Source: Corbicula japonica (taxonomy: Eukaryota; Mollusca; Bivalvia; Venerida; Cyrenidae). Taken from it: 64,000 nt of DNA. Position numbers and translations under genes: made by a program. Below, piece after piece: positions 1 through 12,800 of the stretch. The stretch covers positions 524,501 to 588,500 of the forward strand of contig JAZAYU010000115.1 of the NCBI GenBank assembly GCA_038501625.1. The letters run 5' to 3'. The notes under the pieces were generated by a model that did no database searches, was not told where the DNA came from, and worked only from the letters and a program-made list of their open reading frames with translations. How positions within the stretch are numbered: the stretch's first letter is position 1; every line of letters begins with the position of its first letter.

Positions 1-14
1 ACTTGCACTACTGT

Positions 15-158
15 GCCCAAGGTTATAAAGCTGAGCATGGAAACCAGTCTCAAATCTCAAGCATCTGATTGGCTGAAATGGCGACCAGTCGCCATTTCAG
101 CGTATCAGATGCTTGAGATTTGAGACTGGTTTTTATGCACAGCTTTATAACCTTCAAC
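15..158. mobile_element. Foldback MITE, second family, full copy
   Basis: GCCCAAGGTTATAAAGCTGA to CAGCTTTATAACCTTCAACC. The two arms (AGACTGGTTT / AAACCAGTCT, CAAGCATCTGATTGGCTGAA and complement) pair with almost no loop. Confidence 0.82.
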
Positions 159-197
159 CCAGATGGCTACTGTGGTGTTACACTACAAAGCTGTACC

Positions 198-203
198 TTT
201 ATT
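198..203 (-). promoter_or_regulatory. Candidate AATAAA poly(A) signal of the ABC gene
   Basis: The minus strand reads AATAAA about 520 bases after the ABC stop codon. It is the nearest canonical hexamer I noticed in the downstream flank. No transcript evidence is available. Confidence 0.35.
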
Positions 204-723
204 GTTTTGATCTTTGAACTGAAAACTTTGTCATAGTGCAGGAACAAGAAACTAAGAAGTTTGTGACATCATCTCAGCAGTTAATTCTGAATGAATTTTC
301 GGTGTATTTTCATTATTCATCTGATCAGGATCTATACTGATTGCTTTTCATGGGGTTACTTCTGACCATGAGGTGACCAGTGTAGTTCTGATCAGATGAC
401 AGTGATGTGAACCCAATATATATGAAGTAAAGTTAGCAAAACAGACAACAGTGGTAAGCTATTTAAAAATCATATTGACATAAATGTTGATATAAATGAA
501 AGTTCTAAATATGCAATATATATCTGCACACTTTCTATCATAGCTGACTGGTTTATACTAAAATCGTGTACACTATTATCACAGTTTTTCATATCAGTAT
601 AATTTTTTACTCAAATGTCTCTATTTGTTTTACAAATAGTGACAAACAATATGAGATTCATTCTGCTGGCTCCTTAAACTCACTTGTGTCACAATAACTC
701 TCTACACACGGAGGTAGGAAATG

Positions 724-830
724 TCACTCTCTAATTCTGAGGATGATTCCTCCTAGAATAACAACAACAACACACCATCCCGCTGACACAAGGTAACCAC
801 GCCATACAGCAAAATATGCTATATCAAGAC
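724..830 (-). CDS. ABC gene exon 19 (stop codon)
   Basis: Encodes [20 protein letters not shown] then [14 protein letters not shown] and TGA. RGYxVxxGW is the family C-terminal pattern and the last hydrophobic run is TM6. Acceptor TTTTCAG. Confidence 0.93.
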
Positions 831-3800
831 CTGAAAATAAACATCTTGATTTTAACCCTTCACTTCATGGGGTATGGCTTATATTCTATTAGTAACCATT
901 TTAAATCAAGATCTAACTGCACATTCTTGCAGTCTGACCAGGATCTACCCTGTTCACTTTTAGATGCATAAGGTTATTTCTGACCAAGAAGAGAGCCAAT
1001 AGATCCTGACCAGACTGGATGTGCATTTTGATCTGGATCTACACTGGCCACAAAAAGGGTTTATTCCATCCATGAAGTAACAGCTGAAGGTAGCAATACA
1101 CAGGGCTTTTCAATGAATGAAGGTCATCCCACAGTGTAAATGTAACAGGTCATTCAATGAATTCTCATTAACTCTTTAATCCATGGAATATAGCTGTTAT
1201 CCTTAAGTGAACAGTGTGGATCCAGATCAGCTGGCACATCTAAGCCATGTGATCAGATTCTATATTGCTCACTTTCAGATTCATTGGGTTATTTCTGACC
1301 AAGAAGCAACAAGTGTAGCATGGATGTGCTGGCTGATTTGGATTCACACTGGTCGCACAGGCGATAAATATGGAGTTACGGGGAAACTTGACAGATTTAT
1401 GTCAAGAAAAGTAGAACTATTGCTATTGTTCTTGCGTAAACTTTGAGAAAACTGTTTTAAAATGTGGTTACATGCCAGGGAAAGAATTTTAGCTAAAGAA
1501 CCTTTTAATGATGTCACTTTCACCATGATCATGTTGAAAACATGCAAGTTTTAGCAAGTCATTAGATGAGGAGATGCATGCCAGCAATACATGAAGCCTG
1601 CTGCCATCTGAGCCATTTGACACACAAGATTAATAACTTTGAGTTAATGTAGTCATGTAAAACAATTTATAATAACAAGAACCTAATGCTTTTAAGATGA
1701 ATAAAGAATGCTAAAAAAATTATACGGCAAACAAGATGCAAAGTTATTTAAAACAAAACAATAATAATGAGGAAAATAGGATGTTGCAGAAAATGCAGCT
1801 GCTGGGGAATATCATATCATGAAAGAAATGTAAATAAAGCAAGTATACTTTTTCTTGCCTTTTATCTGAAAGTGTTTGTTTTTCAATGTTTATGCAACTA
1901 ATTTTGGGGGATGTGCACTGGTCGCATTCTGGTCAGTAAAAACCTATCAAATCAAAAAGCGAACTGTTTAGAACCTGATCAGATGGCACAGATGTGCCTG
2001 CTGATCTGGATCTAAACTGTTCGCCCACGCAACAAAGGTGTATCTATGGAGGAAAGGGTTAAACATAAAAATACAATTTATAAGAAAAAGAGCTATCTAA
2101 CCTCTGGCTAGTATACATCTGATGGCTTCACAGGCAAATGTCATAGGTGATGCATATCCTATATATCTCAACCAGACTGGCATTGCTTCTATTGGCCATA
2201 GTATACCTGTAGAATTTACAGAAAGCATATCAACATAATTAATCTCTCAAATATGTACAACAAATTCCTGCAATGCTTCCCTTTAACCCTTTCCTCCATA
2301 AATAAGCATTTTTATGCACGCGAGACCAGTGTAGATCCAGATCAGCCGGCACATCCGTGCCGTCTTATCAGGATCTGCACTGGTCGCATTTTGGTCAGAA
2401 ATAACCTAACAAATCAAAAAGTGAACAGTTTAGATCCTGATCAGACCGCACGGTTGTGCTGACTGTTCTGAATCTCAACTGTTTGCCCACACAATAAAGG
2501 TGTGTCTATGGAGGAAAGGGTTAATCAGATATGCAAATCAGCCTGCACATCAATGAAGTCTGATCTGGATCTACACTACCTGCTTCTCTATCAGAAACAA
2601 TCAGACATCTCTATAAGGATGAACAGGCTGACCATTATTTCCACTGGCTTTACACAGGATAGTTATAAGATGTATGCATAGAGTAAAAGGTTAATATTGT
2701 GGCAAGCTGTTGTAACAGGAGGTACCTGTAAGCCATGTCATAAGCAGTCTCTATCAGAGGTCACCCACAAAATAAAAAAGGGTTTTTAACGATCATTTTA
2801 TCCAGAAGGGTTAATTTGACACAAGTGGTCAGCTGATCAGACCAGGCTGCAGACAAGTTAGACACCTCTACCATGAAAGTGAAACCAGCTTGCTTAATAC
2901 AAAACAAAATTAATTATCCTGTTATAAATCTTTCTTCATTATAAAAGGTAAAACAGTACTCCTAGTTAATAAAAATATTTTTTATTTGTTTCTATTCTAA
3001 TCAGACTACATAGCTATGCAAACTGATCTGGATCAGCATTGGAGACACATGCCACTTAAACAGAATTGAAGGTTAAAGAAATTACTGCGCAGCGGTATTA
3101 GTACATTTTCTGCCAGTTCAATATCTACAGACTCATATTCAGGAAGGAGTTCAAAATCAAACCTCAAACAAAAATTCATGAAATGATACCATAGAACTAA
3201 AGAATTTAATATGCTTGTTTTAAAAACAAAAACATATTTCAGGATAGTATTATGGATAAAAACTGACCTTAAAATTATTGTACAGCAAGTTAGTTAACCC
3301 TTTACTCTATACATATGGGTTTAATTGCATGTGTGAACAGTATAGATCCAGATCAGCCACCATATCCATGACGTCTAACCTGTTCGCGTTTTGGTCAGAA
3401 ATAACCTAATAAATCAGAAATCTACACTGTTTCTCAAGCCATATTCCATGGAGTTCAGTGGTAAAATACACACAATTTATGTCATTACTATTAACTGTAC
3501 TGTCATGAATTAGTAATCTTAACACTAAATAAAAATGTACATAACAAGACATACCACTGATGAGCAGCAATGGAAAATAGGATCCTAAAGCAAGCTGTAT
3601 TGCCGAGTTCTCGTCATTACATATAGCCGAGTATAAAACACCTGAAAAATAGCTTAACTAATGCGTATGACTGTGTCAATAAAAAACTTATAATATTATA
3701 TATGCTTTTTAAGTTATTAAACATGCTCTCAGAAGTTACTGCCCTTTAACAATAAGGCATGCTGTAATGGTCTAAGGGAGGTAATTCCATATTTTTTTCA

Positions 3801-6800
3801 TCAACTGGAAACCCATGAATTATCCGCTTGTCATAACATAGCAGAAATTTAGAGTAAGTAAAGAGATAAATATACCAAACTTACCTAAAGCCATTCCTAA
3901 AAAGCCCTGGATCAAACACAGTAATATCACCCAAATAAGTGGCCCTAATATGGGAACCTGAAAGTGGATGTTAAATTATAATAAAACAATTTTAATTTGT
4001 TTGCCAAAACCTTCAGTGAAAATTAAATTGAACAAAATGTTGACTTTGTACAAATACATGTATTTATGTAACTTTATCTAGTGCTGCCAAAAACATTGTC
4101 CACAAAGGAAATAACAGTGCTGAACTCCTGGTCCTGCTCACATTTGGAACCTTACATTATCTTTGGATTAAACAAAACTACATGTATCATAGATTGATAT
4201 TCTTTATCAGCTGACAGTGTATGTCAAATTTTAAAATATTTTTAAAGCTAATTCAAACTAGAATTATCACTGAAAGTGATTAAATACCCCCACATGTGTG
4301 CTTGATAATTGAACTGGGAATGCTTCGAATCAATGGCATAATGTGCCCCACTTTCAATCCAAAGTGTCGTCTTCACAGTAGCCACACATACAGCAAGTTT
4401 CATCACAATATCTCATTCCTTCTAAATTTATTGAGCAGAAATGGTTTGAGTATGTTAGTAACCTTTAGTGACCTTTACCTAACTTTTAACAACTGTGTGC
4501 CAAAAATTGTTTATATATGTGAAACTTTTCATGAGAAATCATCCAGAAACATTTTTTCTATTTTTAGTAACAGTGAACAGTGACCTTGATCCCATCAGAC
4601 CCAATTTCAATACAAAGTTTCGTCTTCACAGACACTACCTATATAGCAATTTTTATCACAATATCTCATTCTGAACCAAAGTTATTGAGCATACAGGTTT
4701 TTTTCTATTTTTAGTAACAGTGACCTTGACCCCGCAGGCCTTACTTTGAATCCCAAAAGTCATCTTCACAAAAACCACCAATACACCAAATTTCATTTAA
4801 GAATCTCATTCCAAGCTTTAGTTACTGAGTGGAAACAAAGTTTTGAAGTTTAAATAACAGTGACCTTAACCTTGAACCCACAGGCCCCAAAGTCAAACCT
4901 AACCTATGTCTTGTTATGTTACATCTGCGACCCAAAAAATAATTAAATCTATGAAGTATTTCATTAGTTATAGTCCAGAAACAAATTTTCTTTTTTAAGT
5001 TACAGTGACCTTGACATTGACCCCACAGGCCCCAAAGTCGAACTCGACCTGTATCTTGTGAAATTACATCTATATACCCAAAAAGTATTTAATCTGTGAA
5101 GTGTTTCATGAGTTATCATCCAGAAACCATTTTTCTATTTTTAGTAATACTGACCTTGACATTGACCCCACCAGCCCCAAAGTCGAACTTGACCTGTATC
5201 TTGTGATGTTACAATTTTACCAAACAAGGATTAAATCTGTGAAGTGTTTCATGAGTTATCATCTGAAAACCATTTTTCTGTTTTTATTAACAGTGACCTT
5301 GACACTGACCCCACCAGCCCCAAAATCGAACTTGACCTGTATCTTATGACGATATACATGTGTACCAAAAATTATTTAATTCTGTCAAGCCTTTCATGAG
5401 TTATCATCCGGAAACGAAGAATCCGACCGACCGACCGACAGACCGACCAACAAGCTCACTCCTATATACCCCCTCAAACTTCGTTTGTGGGGGTATAATT
5501 AAATTTTTGACCACATCAATATTAGAATCAGATTATCACAGTGAATAAAAAACCTAAAAAAAACAGTTCGACGTTCAATCTTTTTTAACAGCAATCAATA
5601 TCAAGCAATTATGTGAACAAAGGGCCCGATCATAGCTCATGTAATATATATAGATAATATAATGCATAGATTAAGCTAACACAGTAGAAACCCTCATCAA
5701 GACCAACCTGAAAATAGGACCACCTTAATAATAAGACTACTATGATATCTAATGTCCTTTTTAACAGTTTCTCACAATTCTATTCCAGAGTTATGACCAC
5801 CCCAGCTATTAAGACCAGTAGGTCCTAGAAGTGGTCTTAATAGAGGTTTGCAGGTCATTATTTCATTTCTAACAGCATGAATAGATAATTAACTGCATTC
5901 AACAGCGTATGAAAAAATTAATATCGAGCTCTAGCTCGGGTCGCAAAGCGACCCGAGCGTTAAGCTCGTCTTAAGGTCGCAGGAATGCCCATTCACTAAC
6001 GAAAAAAAAACTTTGCCCTTCCGTTTGCGCTGGTTTCCGGTTGTGCACAGCATAAGGCAATGTAAACGCGGGAAAAAAACTGACCGGTAAAAACTTACGG
6101 CAAAGTATTGTTTTTACAAATTTTGTTATTGGCTTTATTTTTGTAAATTGCTAATTGCAAAATATCTTTAAAAATTAAAACTTATTATTCGGTAGCATTG
6201 TTTTCGGACTAGCATTTTGGAAAGCTAAATAACTAAATCGTCAGTTTAGAGAGTAGGTTGTCGTTCGTTGTAACCAATAGCAATACTAGCAATCGGCCAT
6301 TTTTAGAAACTAGACTGAAGAAATCAAGTTGAAAACTACTGAATGGTAGCTTGTCAGTGGATTATTTGGCCTTTAAATTCAAAGGAGCTTAAGGCCCAGC
6401 GACGGAACAATCAGATGCATGGAGTTTTTCTTGAAAACAAGATGTAAGGCTGGTGGGAACCAACTTTTATGTGAAGCTGAATTGTGAACTGGACCTCTCA
6501 ATGTTCAGTCACTCAGTCACATTGTGAGACACACTGAGCTTAGGCTTAGCGTAGACCAGCGCCACATTTCAGTTTTGTATAAGAGTTTTTTGTCACTGGT
6601 CATGTTCGTCATTCAGACATGTGAGCTCACGGCAGTCGAAGATATTGTTTGTGAGAGTACTGAACACGAGGTAGATCTATGAGATTTCTTTTATTTATTC
6701 TTATAAAACACATGGAATAAGAGCAAATCTAATCCACAGGGGCGTTGAAGACTGACTCTGTTTTCTAAAAAAAAAAGAATCTGGCCCCTTCCCCCTAAAA

Positions 6801-9800
6801 AATGAGGGTCTACACTGGGTCTACACTGCATAAACATAATGTTTATTGTTTTGGTTGATATATTTGGATCGTTATCAGTCTTTTCCCACCAAATTTATGA
6901 TCAAATACCATGGAATTGGTATATGGATTACAGTCAATAGGCCACAAACAAGTCAAATGAACCACACTTTATTTTGAAAAAGCTCAAATAGGCCTCAAAA
7001 ATAGGCCACATTTTTATTTTATTTATAAAGTTTTTAGTATCATTGTGTTAATATGTTCTATGTCAGTTTATGATGTTTTATAAAATATTTTCCATGAACA
7101 AGTTGCTTCATAGATTGGACATTTTGTACAAAGCAACATGTCCTTTTTCTGGATTTTTGTCCAAGACTATCATGACTAAACAGGTGGGAAAACAATTAAC
7201 AAAATGTTGCAACAAAAGAAAAGACATCATTTATATGTCAATATGCTCTTTTGATCAATGACCTACAAAAGTCACTAGGTCTACACTAGCACAGAATCAA
7301 ATATTGATGGTTGCAACATAAGCTGTGTATTTTGCATTGTCCAACATGGAAATTGGTTTAGAAATAAATTTATTTATTTATTAAATATAACACCTTTGAT
7401 TGCATTAGCACCTCTCACTTTTACTGCAAGTGTTGTAAATTTTGTATAATAGACTTACAAGTACTGCCTGAATTGACTTGTGGCCTATTTGACATGGTAC
7501 CTCCAGAAACAATTTTTTTTTTAATTTTTGGCCAAATACATGACAGATTGTCCTAAATGTATGAAATTTCAGGTTTTATAAATTGTATAGACAATAATTT
7601 TCTCAAAGTAACTACTGAGTATTACCTTTTTAATGTTAATACACAGTAATATGAGATTTTAAATAAAAGAGAAATTTACCCTTTTACTCTACAGACATGC
7701 CTTTTTACCTGTGTGAGACCGGTGTAGATTCAGATTAGCTGGCACATCTAATCAGGATCTGCACTGTTCACTTTTTGGTCAGAAATAACCTAATGATTTA
7801 AACAAGTGAACATTGCAGATCCTGATCAGACATCATGGATGTGCTGGCTGATCTGAATCTACACAGTTTTTCCATGCCATAAAGGTGTTTACATGGAGGA
7901 AAGGGTTAATCTCCAATTTATTATCATCAGTTGGGACCAAAAAGTTTGACCAGAAAGCAGAATACATGTGTACCAAGAATAGCATCAAATATCAAGTTAA
8001 TGCTCATTTTGGGAATTAAAAGTGTTCTATTATTACCATATTTTCTGTCATGTGCACATTTCAACATGATTTCATAATCAAAATATGTATGTGAGGAACA
8101 TGTATAATCAAATACACTATTTACAAGGTGTCTGTTTTGTTTTGTTTTATTTTTGCAAATTTTGTTAAATATTCATGGTGTCACTAAATTTGCTCAGCAT
8201 TAAAAATTTGTGGTTTAGAAAATAAAAATAAATCAAAGCTTTCATAATCATTTAAATTGTTGAAAAAAAGTAGATTGTTGTGAAGAGAAAGAAAAACATT
8301 TCTTGCCATGTCAGTGGGTTTTTGGCCTCTTTAAATACATGTAAAAATCTGAATATACCGATACTTTGATCTGCTTAAAATGGACTTTAACACAGAAAAC
8401 TGGAAATTGCACTCATAATAAAAACAATGATTTTTTTCTTTTGTATGTTTATGTTTTAGCAATGTTACAGAAAAGAAGTTTACATTTTTTAATATATGGT
8501 ACTTTTTAAAGAGAAATTTACCTATTTTAAAGTTGTTATGCCTAAATTTCTGCAATGAAAAATACAAAATCAAGAAAATATCAACTGGAATGAGCTTCAG
8601 AATTTGAAATTCACATTTTCCAGTATATATATTACATTTTATAAAATACTTACCAGACAGAGGTCCAAAAGTGGTTATGAATAATGGCATTTTATATTGC
8701 TAATTGATGTGTTCATGGGTTTACATTTTTTTGCAAACAATCTCTTAAAATTGTTATTATACATTTTAAAAAATGGACCAACAACATTTTTAATGCATGA
8801 TTTAATTGGCAACTGCAATTCATTTATGTAATGAAAATAGATATAAAGAAGCATTTTGTTTCAAATCAGTTACTATAACCTGTAAAGGAGTTTTACATAT
8901 GGATAATCAGACTACATGACATTGTATATGTTTATGTTTAATTGATTGAGATTATTTCATCTATTTTGGCCCAATAGCTGAACTATTTTTCAACTTAAAT
9001 AAGTAATTCTATCATGCACATTTAAGTAACTTGGCTCAAATATGTACCTTATTGTCACCAAATATGTACCATATTGTCACAATATTTTTCACACGGCATC
9101 TATAGCTTCAAATTACTGTTGTTAATAACTGAAAATTCCTATGGCATTGTCATTCCTGGAGATATTTTCAAATGACTTTGCAAAAATATGCCCCAAAATC
9201 TAGGTGATGTATCACACTACATATTGAAGTCTCAATGTGGTGTTAATGTGATGTACATGTATATTAAAACAGTACTTTTTAGGTCTATATTATAACTTTA
9301 TTCATATACATGCATATATATTTTTGTGAATAGCATGGAACAATTTTGTGCAATTGCAAGTTACAAAATGCAAGTGTAATCAAGGTAACATTTTAAAAAA
9401 TAAAAAAAAATAAAATTTATTTTTCAGACAATAATATATTAATTTTCATGCACATGTGACAATGTAATATTTTCATGTATCATTGATGAAAAATTTATCA
9501 ATATTCAATATTGCATTAATTGAGGTAATGGAACACATTTGGGTTGTAAATTTAAGCAAGTAGCCTTTGTGTTTACACACTTAAAACCCAAATGTTTAGT
9601 AAAAGTCAGATCGCCGGTTGTCCAGCTGAATTAAGTTGATGTAGACTTAAATTCTTTCCAAAAATCACATAATTTTATCGTGCATGAGTAGGCTAACAAA
9701 TGTTAGAAACAAATTATTTTTTAATATAAATCATTATCTGAGATGAATAAAGCTAGAGCTCGATAAGAGGCAGTGCCTTAGTTCATATTAAATAAATAGC

Positions 9801-12800
9801 TTTTAGCAAATGAAACAGCAATGCTTAAAAAACAGTCTACAACAGCACCCTTTTCTGCAGCTAATCTTGTTAAATGATGACAGCTTATCAATGTCTCTAA
9901 CTAAAACAATGTTTACAGTACAAGAGCTTGTGAACTTTTACTGTAGCTAGCTTCCACAGTAAATGAATTTTCAAGAAATAAATTGATTGCAGCAAAGTGC
10001 AAGACAAGTGTAGATATTTTACCTTGAACAAAAGAAGCGCTACTATGAGGAGAACAGCCACTTGTACCACAACAATCAACATCTGTGTTATCATGTGGGC
10101 TAACATGATTTCAAATGATACCATTCCTGAAACAACAACAGTCAACATCTGTGTTATCATGTTTGCAAACATGGTTTCAAACAATACCATTCCTGAAACA
10201 ACAACCATCAACATCTGTGTTATCATGTGGGCTAACATGATTTCAAATGATACCATTCCTGAAACAACAACCATCAACATCTGTGTTATCATGTGGGCTA
10301 ACATGATTTCAAATGATACCATTCCTGAAACAACAACCATCAACATCTGTGTTATCATGTGGGCTAACATGATTTCAAATGATACCATTCCTGAAACAAC
10401 AACCATCAACATCTGTGTTATCATGTGGGCTAACATGATTTCAAATGATACCATTCCTGAAACAACAACCATCAACATCTGTGTTATCATGTGGGCTAAC
10501 ATGATTTCAAATGATACCATTCCTGAAACAACAACCATCAACATCTGTGTTATCATGTGGGCTAACATGATTTCAAACGATACCATTCCTGAAACAACAA
10601 CAACATTTGTGTTATCATGTGTGCTAACATGATCTTAAATTATACCATTCCTGAAAAAACAACAACAATTTACATCTGTATTATCATGTCTGCTAACATG
10701 ATCTCAAATGATACCATTCCTTAAATAACAACAGTCAACATCTGTGTTATCATGTCTGCTAACATGATCTCAAATGATACCATTCCTTAAACAACAACAG
10801 TCAACATCGGTGTTATCATGTCTGCTAACATGATCTCAAATGATACCATTCCTTAAATAACAACATTTGTGTTATCATGTGCGCTAACATGATCTTAAAT
10901 GATACCATAATTAAAACAACAACAAAAACTATAACACAACATTCCACAACAGGTTTTATAAATGTTCTTGTGTATACTGTGTTGTTCCAGATCATGTTGC
11001 GGAGTTGTTTACAACATGTCGAAGTAGTGGCATATTTTAAAAAAACCTTAAGCCTTTACCCCTTTGAATATGGCTGTTATCAACGGGCGAACAGTGTAGA
11101 GCCAGATCAGCTGGCACATTTGTGCTATGAAACATTGTTAATTATTGGTTCAACTTTGCCACTTTGAGCTACGACTGGAATAAGTATAATACCTATTGGC
11201 AGAATATAATAAAACTGAGATTAGAAACCAGTCGCGATTTCAGCCAATCAGATCCTTGAGATTGGTTTCCACTCCCAGTTTTATTATCATGAGGCCTTTA
11301 ATGTTGATTAGTGTAAATATCTATAAATACAATGGCACATTTATAGGTCATGGTGTAAAACTGCACTATGGACTGCATAATAATCATTGATAAACAACTA
11401 TAAGCACACAAACCTGAGGCAAGACATCTGTCCAGCATGCCCAACTTCTTATCCATGATGAACACCAGGGTGGTGAGGCCTAATGCCAGGAAAAATGTGA
11501 TGCTGAAAATAACAACTCCTGTTCACTAACTGCTGAAATACAGAGGCTGCTACCTATTGTCTCTAAAACCTTGCAAAGTTTGGTGCTAACCGCTTTACTA
11601 TTGTGACAAGAACCCTTACAGATAATCCTACTTGTGGTTTTAAAACCAAACCTTTACAAATTTCAGTAAGTGTGCTGACAGCTCTACTGCTTACAGTGAG
11701 TCTATACAAAGGGTGCTATCCAGTGTCTTTAAAATCATTACCCAGATGAATAGTTAGATAAACTTGTCTATTTTTGTGTTTTAACTTTATTTGTAAATTA
11801 TTCTGAATCAAATCTCACTTACGATATGATAACACCAGGAGCCATGAATTCTGTAAATGTGGCATCAAAATGTCCGTACACAGGCTTCAACATCTGTGAA
11901 CCAGAGATCATTAAACATCAACATGTGCCGGTCAAGAAAACAATGACATGCTTGACTATTCCAAAAGATTAAGATTTGTCAGAGAAATTTATGCAGAAGT
12001 GCCGGTTGTCTTTTTGTTGTTGTTGTTTTTTTCATTTCCCATTACCCATAGGTCCAAAACTTTTTAATTCATTAGGTTATTTCTGACCAAGAAACTAACA
12101 GTGTAGATCCTGATCAGATGGCATGGATCTGGATCTACACTGTTTGCACATGTAAAGAAACCCATATAAAGAGAAAAGGGTTAAACAGATGTGAATCAAA
12201 ATACCTGCTTCACAGTGATGGTAACTTTCAAAATTTATGCTGGCTTATAATTTCGTGAATTTCATGAATTTTCTAAATTTGCAGTTATTGCTAAATGTAA
12301 GTTGTGAACTTTTCTACCTACAAAGTATCTGGGGTTCACCTACCTCTATTGGTAGACTAGCTAGTTTGGGGTTGTAATTTATATCCTTGAGTATGTTACT
12401 GGCAAACGATTGGAAAGCATCTGTGATCTTCTTCATCAGCACCACAGCAACCTGCTCATCTGTAACACAACAGGGCCCAAGATCATAAAACTAAGTTTTG
12501 AGATCAGTCTCAAATCTCAAACATCTGATTGGCTGAAATGGTGACTGGTCACCATTTCAGCCAATCAGATGCTTGAGATTTGAGACTGATCTCCAGATTT
12601 AGTTTTATGATTTTGGGCACAGCTAATTTACCATTAACTGCATGGATATGCCTTTTATCATATAGACAAACAGTGCAGATCCAGATCAGCCGACAAATCT
12701 GTGACACCTGATCTGGATCTACACTGTTTGCTTCCTGGTCAGAAATAATCTAATGAATCTAAAGTTATTCATGATTAGATGGCACCAATGTGCCAGCTCT

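Larger units (their letters stand above)
5922..9765. mobile_element. 3.8-kb candidate DNA transposon with TATCGAGCTCTAGCT ends
   Basis: TATCGAGCTCTAGCT at 5922-5936 is the exact complement of AGCTAGAGCTCGATA at 9751-9765. Just inside the left end is a GC hairpin, GCTCGGGTCGC/GCGACCCGAGC (5934-5958). The interior is AT-rich, with two nested MITEs (6932-7493, 7676-7909) and no coding sequence I can support. The ends are partly palindromic, so chance pairing cannot be fully excluded. Confidence 0.5.

Noticed and set aside
1207..1446. Short open frames with SVDPDQ-like peptides, seen repeatedly across the window
   Set aside because: They are translations of the TTAA palindromic MITE (GTAGATCCAGATCAG) and recur with every copy. 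They are not genes.
5360..5548. [14 protein letters not shown] repeat peptide
   Set aside because: It is a translation of the CGACCGACC tract of the family-1 array element.
8331..8690. 119-codon minus-strand open frame ending in a GTAAGT-like donor (PLSG|GTAAGT)
   Set aside because: No acceptor precedes it, the composition is AT-rich intron-like, and exon 15 joins exon 16 in correct phase without it.
9897..10586. A 229-codon minus-strand open frame with seven repeats, resembling a repetitive membrane protein gene
   Set aside because: It is the 66-bp array read through into ABC exon 15. The repeats arise from the exon start and carry acceptor signals, so this is not a separate gene.
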